From Anaeramoeba ignava (taxonomy: Eukaryota; Metamonada; Anaeramoebidae): a DNA stretch of 64,000 bases. The stretch's first letter is position 1. Each line of letters opens with the position of its first letter. Below, in pieces: positions 59,117-64,000 of the stretch. A program made the position numbers and the translations under genes. The notes under the pieces are model-generated. The model saw only the letters and a program-made list of their open reading frames with translations. It did not search any database and had not been told where the DNA came from. The DNA is taken from contig JAPDFW010000076.1 of NCBI GenBank assembly GCA_028826165.1, forward strand, positions 327,501 through 391,500, written 5' to 3'.

Positions 59117-62100
59117 TTAAAATTCGTCTTTTCCATAATTAGCCCATTTTGAAGATTTAATTTGAGCTCTTAAATTATTATTTGCTAAAAGATCTTTATT
59201 AGGTAATAAATGATGAGTAATTGGGCTGATATTATTCATACTCAACCATTTTTCAATAGATTCACGATCATAAGTGAATCCATCAGCACAAAAAACTGGA
59301 TCATCCATAACTTTATGACTTAAAGGACAAAGATAAGCTAATTAAAAAATTAAATTAAAAATTAAATTAAATTAAATTAAAATATTAAATTAAATTATTA
59401 AATTAAATTATTAAATTAAAATATTAAATTAAATTATTAAATTAAAAAATTAAATTAAAATATTAAATTAAATTATTAAATTAAAATATTAAATTAAATT
59501 AAAATATTAAATTAAAATATTAAATTAAAATATTAAATTAAAATATTAAATTAAATTAAATTAAATTAAATTAAATTATTAAATTAAAATATTAAATTAA
59601 ATTAAATTAAATTAAATTAAATTAAAATATTAAATTAAATTAAAATATTAAATTAAATTACCTTCAGGAGGTTTCTCAATTTTAACACCAAAATCCTCTT
59701 TAGAAATTCCAATTCCAAAAACAGCATCAGTAATTGGAACTTTCAATCGAGCAAACTTTTCAAGATCTTGTTCTGAAATTTTATTTTGATTTTGATTTAA
59801 ATTTACATTTACATTCCCATTTTGATTTGGATTTTGATTTGAATTTTGATTTAAATTTGGATCATTTTGTTGATTAAGAGGATCTTGAACTTGTCTTTGA
59901 GGAAGATTTGGAGGAGGAATGAATCGAGGAAGTCCAAATTTTTCAGAAATCAAAGCAAAAGTGAAATCAGTACCACAAACAACTTGAGAAATTTTAGCAT
60001 CTTTAAGTTTAGTAACTTTTAATGGTTTTGACAGGTTTTTAGTATGTCCATTTCCAAGTTGACCATGAACACCATTTCCCCAACAAAAAACTTCGCCAGA
60101 TTGATTAACGACTGCAATATGAGAATCTCCACATGATATTTGTGTGATTGTTTCGTTGTTTAATCCAGAAACAAGTGTCGGTTTTGAAACGGATGAATTT
60201 TCCCCATTTCCAATTTGACCTAATGAACCGTTTCCAAAAACATATAATTCCCATCGTGTATTAAAATATGCACTGATAGCATTCCCACATGCTATTGTTC
60301 GTACTTTCGTTTTTTCTGTTTGCGCTATTAATTTTGGTTCTGTGCAATTTTTTCGTTCTCCATGTCCAAGTTGACCTTCATCTCCAATTCCCCATGAATA
60401 AACTTCTCCATTATCTATTTGAATTTAAATATTTTGAATTTAAATATTATATCAATTTAAATATTTTCAATTTAAATATTTTGAATTTATATATTTTTCA
60501 ATTTAAATATTTTTGAATTTAAATATTTTTGAATTTAAATATTATTTCAATTTAAATATTTTGAATTTATATATTTTTGAATTTAAATATTATATCAATT
60601 TAAATATTTTATCAATTTAAATATTTTATCAATTTAAATATTTTATCAATTTAAATATTATATCAATTTAAATATTATATCAATTTAAATATTTTGAATT
60701 TAAATATTTTTATATCAATTTAAATATTTTTATATCAATTTAAATATTTCTATTTGAATTTATATATTTATATATTTTTGAATTTAAATATTTTCAATTT
60801 AAATATTTTTGAATTTAAATATTTTAATCAATTTAAATATTTTATGAATTTAAATATTTTGAATTTAAATATTTTGAATTTAAATATTTTTGAATTTAAA
60901 TATTTTAATCAATTTAAATATTTTATGAATTTAAATATTATATCAATTTAAATATATTTATATCAATTTTAAATATTTTTGAATTTAAATATTATATCAA
61001 TTTAAATATTTGAATTTAAATATTATAATTAATTTAAATATTTTTCAATTTAAATATTTTTATATCAATTTAAATATTTTTATATCAATTTAAATATTTT
61101 TATATCAATTTAAATATTTTTATATCAATTTAAATATTTTGAATTTAAATATTATATCAATTTAAATATTATTTCAATTTAAATATTTATTTAAATTTAA
61201 ATATTATATCAATTTAAATATTATATCAATTTAAATATTTTAATCAATTTAAATATTTTAATTAATTTAAATATTATATCAATTTAAATATTTTATGAAT
61301 TTAAATATTTTTATATCAATTTAAATATTTCTATTTGAATTTAAATATTTCTATTTGAATTTATATATTTCTTTTTCTTCTTATTTTTCTAATCATATAC
61401 TTGTTAATACAAGTGTATGTGTTGCTCCACAGGCTATTTGTGTAATAACTTTTCCTCGTAATCCTTCTACAATCATTGGAATAGGTTTTCATATAAACTT
61501 CTCCATTTCTTAAATATAAAAATCAATAAAATTTTTTTAAATTTGAATTGATTTTTTAAAATTAAATTAATTTTTTAAATTAAATTGATTTTTTAAATTA
61601 TTTTACTTGTTCTTGCTGCAGAATGAAAAGCTCCTGCTGAAATTTCACAAACACCAAGTCCACATAAAGATTCAATTCTTTTGGGAACTAAAGATTCAGA
61701 AAGATCCCCATGTCCAAGTTGTCCATCTTGTCCAAAACCCCAACTATAAACATCTCCATTTTCTAAAAGAGCCAATCTAAATTTTAATTTTGATTTTGAT
61801 TTTGATTTTGATTTTAATTTAGATTTTGATTTTAATTTTGATTTTGATTTTGATTTTAATTTTGATTTTGATTTTAATTTTAATTTTAATTTTGATTTTA
61901 ATTTTAAATTTTGATTTTAATTTTGATTTTGATTTTAATTTTAATTTTAATTTTAATTTTAATTTTGATTTTGATTTTGATTTTGATTTTAATTTTGATT
62001 TTGATTTTAATTTTGATTTTGATTTTGATTTTGATTTTAATTTTAATTTTAATTTTAATTTTAATTTTGATTTTGATTTTGAATTTTGAATTTTGATTTT

Positions 62101-63372
62101 GATTTTAATTTTGATTTTAATTTTGATTTTGATTTTTAATTTTGATTTTGATTTTGATTTTGATTTTGATTTTGATTTTGATTTTAATTTTGATTTTGAT
62201 TTTGATTTTAATTTTGTTTTAATTTTTGATTTAATTTTGATTTTAATTTTAATTTTGATTTTAATTTTGATTTTTAATTTTGATTTTTAATTTTAATTTT
62301 GATTTTTAATTCAATTTGATTTTGATTTTGATTTTGATTTTTGATTTTTGATTTTGATTTTGATTTTGATTTTGATTTTGATTTTAATTTTGATTTTGAT
62401 TTTAATTTTGATTTTAATTTTAATTTTAATTTTAATTTTAATTTTAATTTTGATTTTAATTTTGATTTTAATTTTAATTTTAATTTTAATTTTGATTTTA
62501 ATTTTGATTTTTAATTTTAATTTTGATTTTGATTTTAATTTTGATTTTAATTTTGATTTTAATTTTGATTTTGATTTTGATTTTGATTTTGATTTTGATT
62601 TTGATTTTGATTTTAATTTTAATTTTGATTTTAATTTTGATTTTGATTTTGATTTTAATTTTAATTTTGATTTTTAAATTTTGATTTTGATTTTAATTTT
62701 CATTTTGATTTTAATTTTGATTTTGATTTTGATTTTGATTTTAATTTTGATTTTGATTTTAATTTTGATTTTGATTTTGATTTTGATTTTAATTTTGATT
62801 TTGATTTTGATTTTAATTTTAATTTTAATTTTGATTTTGATTTTGATTTTGATTTTGATTTTGATTTTGATTTTGATTTTGATTTTAATTTTGATTTTGA
62901 TTTTAATTTTGATTTTAATTTTAATTTTGATTTTCAATTTATTTCACGAACGTATGTTTTTTTCCACAACAAACAGAATTTAATTGGGGAAGATTATCAA
63001 AAAAAGTCAAAGGAGTTGGATGTTCACAACTTTCTCTTGAATTATTTCCAAGTTGACCATAATATCCTTGACCAAAAACATAAAGAACTCTTTTATTTTC
63101 AACAACTAAAAAAAAAGCGAAAAAAAAAATAAAATTAGAATTTTTTTATTACATTTTATATAAATAATTTTTTTCATATTTTCAATCAAATAAATCCTTT
63201 TCTTACTCATTATTGCTGCTGAATGTGTGCATCCTGCACTTAAAACTGGTACTGGTTCTTTAAATATTTCAATTCCAACAGGTACTTTAAAATCTTTTTC
63301 TGTTTCTTTCATTCCAATTTGATGAGTATCATTTTTTCCCCAAGCATAAACATAAGAATGATCATTCCCCAT
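59117..63372 (-). CDS. RCC1-repeat protein with C-terminal U-box (possibly damaged)
   Basis: Six minus-strand exons: 63372-63207, 63105-62952, 61776-61607, 61508-61401, 60414-59662 and 59337-59117, all phase-matched. RCC1 propeller units read VYAWGKNDTHQIG, VLYVFGQGYYGQLGN, GDVYSWGFGQDGQLGHGD, GEVYSWGIGDEGQLGHGE, LYVFGNGSLGQIGNGE and GEVFCWGNGVHGQLGNG. After a short N/Q linker a U-box follows: AYLCPLSHKVMDDPVFCADG, FTYDRESIEKWLSMNNISPIT and a NNLRAQI end. Together these suggest a ubiquitin ligase with a propeller as substrate or GTPase-binding module. The fourth exon is defective. It begins NGEVY in one frame, lacks the WGxxxxGQLG core, and continues KPIPMIVEGLRGKVITQIAC in another. The spliced frame hits a TGA there. 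It may be a pseudogene or a local assembly error. Confidence 0.8.
59338..59661. repeat. (TTAAATTAAAATA)n intron
   Basis: Last intron of the RCC1/U-box gene, separating the N/Q linker from the U-box (phase 1, Ala codon). It is made of TTAAATTAAAATA and TTAAATTAAAT units. Confidence 0.85.
60415..61400. repeat. 1-kb AATTTAAATATTTT intron
   Basis: Intron of the RCC1/U-box gene with tandem units ATCAATTTAAATATTTT, GAATTTAAATATTTT and ATATCAATTTAAATATT. Its splicing joins LVLT to NNGEVYSWG in phase 1. Confidence 0.85.
61777..62951. repeat. 1.2-kb hexamer intron, (AAAATC/AAAATT)n on the sense strand
   Basis: Intron of the RCC1/U-box gene. On the plus strand it is TTTTGATTTTAATTTTGATT. On the coding strand it is AAAATC with AAAATT, the same hexamers as the dynein and carrier introns on the other DNA strand. 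GTTCGT donor, TTTAG acceptor, phase 2. Confidence 0.9.
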
Positions 63373-63541
63373 TTGTATTTTTGTATTAAAATTATTTTGG
63401 AAAGAAAAATAAAAAATGAAAAAATGATTTTTTAATTTTTTAATTTTTTAATTTTTTAATTTTTTAATTTGCCAGAAAACATTTTTTTTCATTTTCATTT
63501 TCATTTTTTCATTTTTTCCTTTTCAAATTTAAAAAAAAAAA

Positions 63542-64000
63542 ATGTTACAAAAAGTTTTTTTGGTTTTATTTTTCTTTTCAATTGTTTTTTCTCATTCTGC
63601 AAGTGAATGGAAACAAAGTAGAGTAATTTATCAACTTTTGACAGACAGATTTGCTAAAACAACAGGAAATACAGGTTCATGTGCAGATTTATCAAATTAT
63701 TGTGGAGGAACTTTTCAAGGAATTATCAACCATTTAGATTATATTAAGGGGATGGGATTTAATGCAATTTGGTAAACAAGAAAAAAAAAATTTAAAAAAA
63801 ATTTAAAAAAAATTTAAAAAGTCGAAAAATTTTTTTTATTAAATTTTTTTGTTTAATTTTGAAAATAGGATTTCTCCAATTCCAAAAAACACAGAAGGAG
63901 GTTATCATGGATATTGGCAACAAGATATTTATGAAGTTAATCCACATTTTGGTTCTGCAGATGATTTGACAAATTTAATTAAAGCAGCTCATGATAAAGG
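63542..64000 (+). CDS. Secreted alpha-amylase (GH13), partial
   Basis: Exon 1 is 63542-63771 and exon 2 runs from 63869 past the window end (97-nt intron, phase 2 in a Trp codon). A signal peptide ([20 protein letters not shown]) precedes the mature start [20 protein letters not shown]. Then [56 protein letters not shown] and [15 protein letters not shown]. This is the N-terminal third of the TIM-barrel of eukaryotic secreted alpha-amylases of the fungal/amoebal type, with the Cys pair around SNY and the GYHGYW active-site loop. The catalytic Asp and Glu lie beyond the window. It hydrolyses alpha-1,4-glucan, probably in food vacuoles or outside the cell. The intron is ordinary, not repeat-filled. 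Confidence 0.93.

Noticed and set aside
62348-62983. Ile-Leu, Asp-Phe and Lys-Ile repeat frames on both strands
   Set aside because: They lie inside a phase-matched intron of the RCC1/U-box gene and are pure hexamer readings.
1-64000. Non-standard genetic code
   Set aside because: TAA, TGA and at least one TAG end credible frames. The in-frame TAG at 9561 and TGAs at 34.3 and 61.5 kb are better explained by lesions, errors or missed splicing.

Overview
This is a nuclear window from a microbial eukaryote with an extremely AT-rich genome. The evidence is GT-AG spliceosomal introns in most genes, a ribosomal protein uL30/L7 gene, a cytoplasmic dynein intermediate chain, a mitochondrial-type carrier, CTU2, and asparagine/glutamine-rich low-complexity proteins. 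A Ras/Rho-like GTPase fused to BTB, an RCC1 protein fused to a U-box, a RING-kinase-ARM protein and FG-GAP surface proteins suggest an amoeboid protist. Anaeramoeba-like is my best guess and a dictyostelid-like amoeba is the alternative; neither is proven here. The standard genetic code fits nearly everything.

Layout: 1-2.3 kb, PH-domain gene (-) with a 1.8 kb satellite intron. 2.7-3.9 kb, N-rich hypothetical (-). 6.2-9.6 kb, conserved protein of unknown function (-) with a 2.5 kb repeat intron. 9.9-12.8 kb, PSP1-domain protein (+). 13.5-14.5 kb, CitE/CLYBL-type lyase (-). 14.6-17.4 kb, four-TM membrane protein (+). 18.8-21.2 kb, N/Q-rich protein broken by a 1-nt frameshift inside a repeat (+). 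21.4-22.9 kb, CTU2 (+). 25.0-28.7 kb, mitochondrial carrier (+). 29.1-34.5 kb, tandem FG-GAP/transmembrane genes, the second one 5'-degenerate (-). 34.7-36.6 kb, RING-kinase-ARM gene (+). 36.7-37.3 kb, truncated acetate-transporter-like gene (-), abutting a duplicated BTB fragment. 38.1-39.6 kb, GTPase-BTB-BTB-CaaX (+). 39.8-40.1 kb, small protein (-). 40.8-45.8 kb, dynein intermediate chain (+). 46.0-52.1 kb, small CDS plus a large 11-exon hypothetical (+). 52.3-53.7 kb, uL30 (+). 53.8-59.0 kb, two tRNA-Ser(GCT) genes embedded in a ~323-nt satellite. 59.1-63.4 kb, RCC1/U-box gene (-), apparently damaged. 63.5 kb to the end, secreted alpha-amylase (+, partial).

The dominant theme is simple-sequence expansion. 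Introns are either 70-100 nt and ordinary, or inflated to 0.4-2.5 kb by hexamer/dodecamer arrays such as (AAAATT)n and (AAAATC)n. The same AAAATC hexamer, read as Asn-Gln, builds the low-complexity tracts in exons. The other theme is local duplication with decay: the FG-GAP pair, the BTB fragment, the tRNA/satellite block, and the broken RCC1 exon. Splice junctions were inferred by reading through both flanks and checking phase. No transcript data were available.
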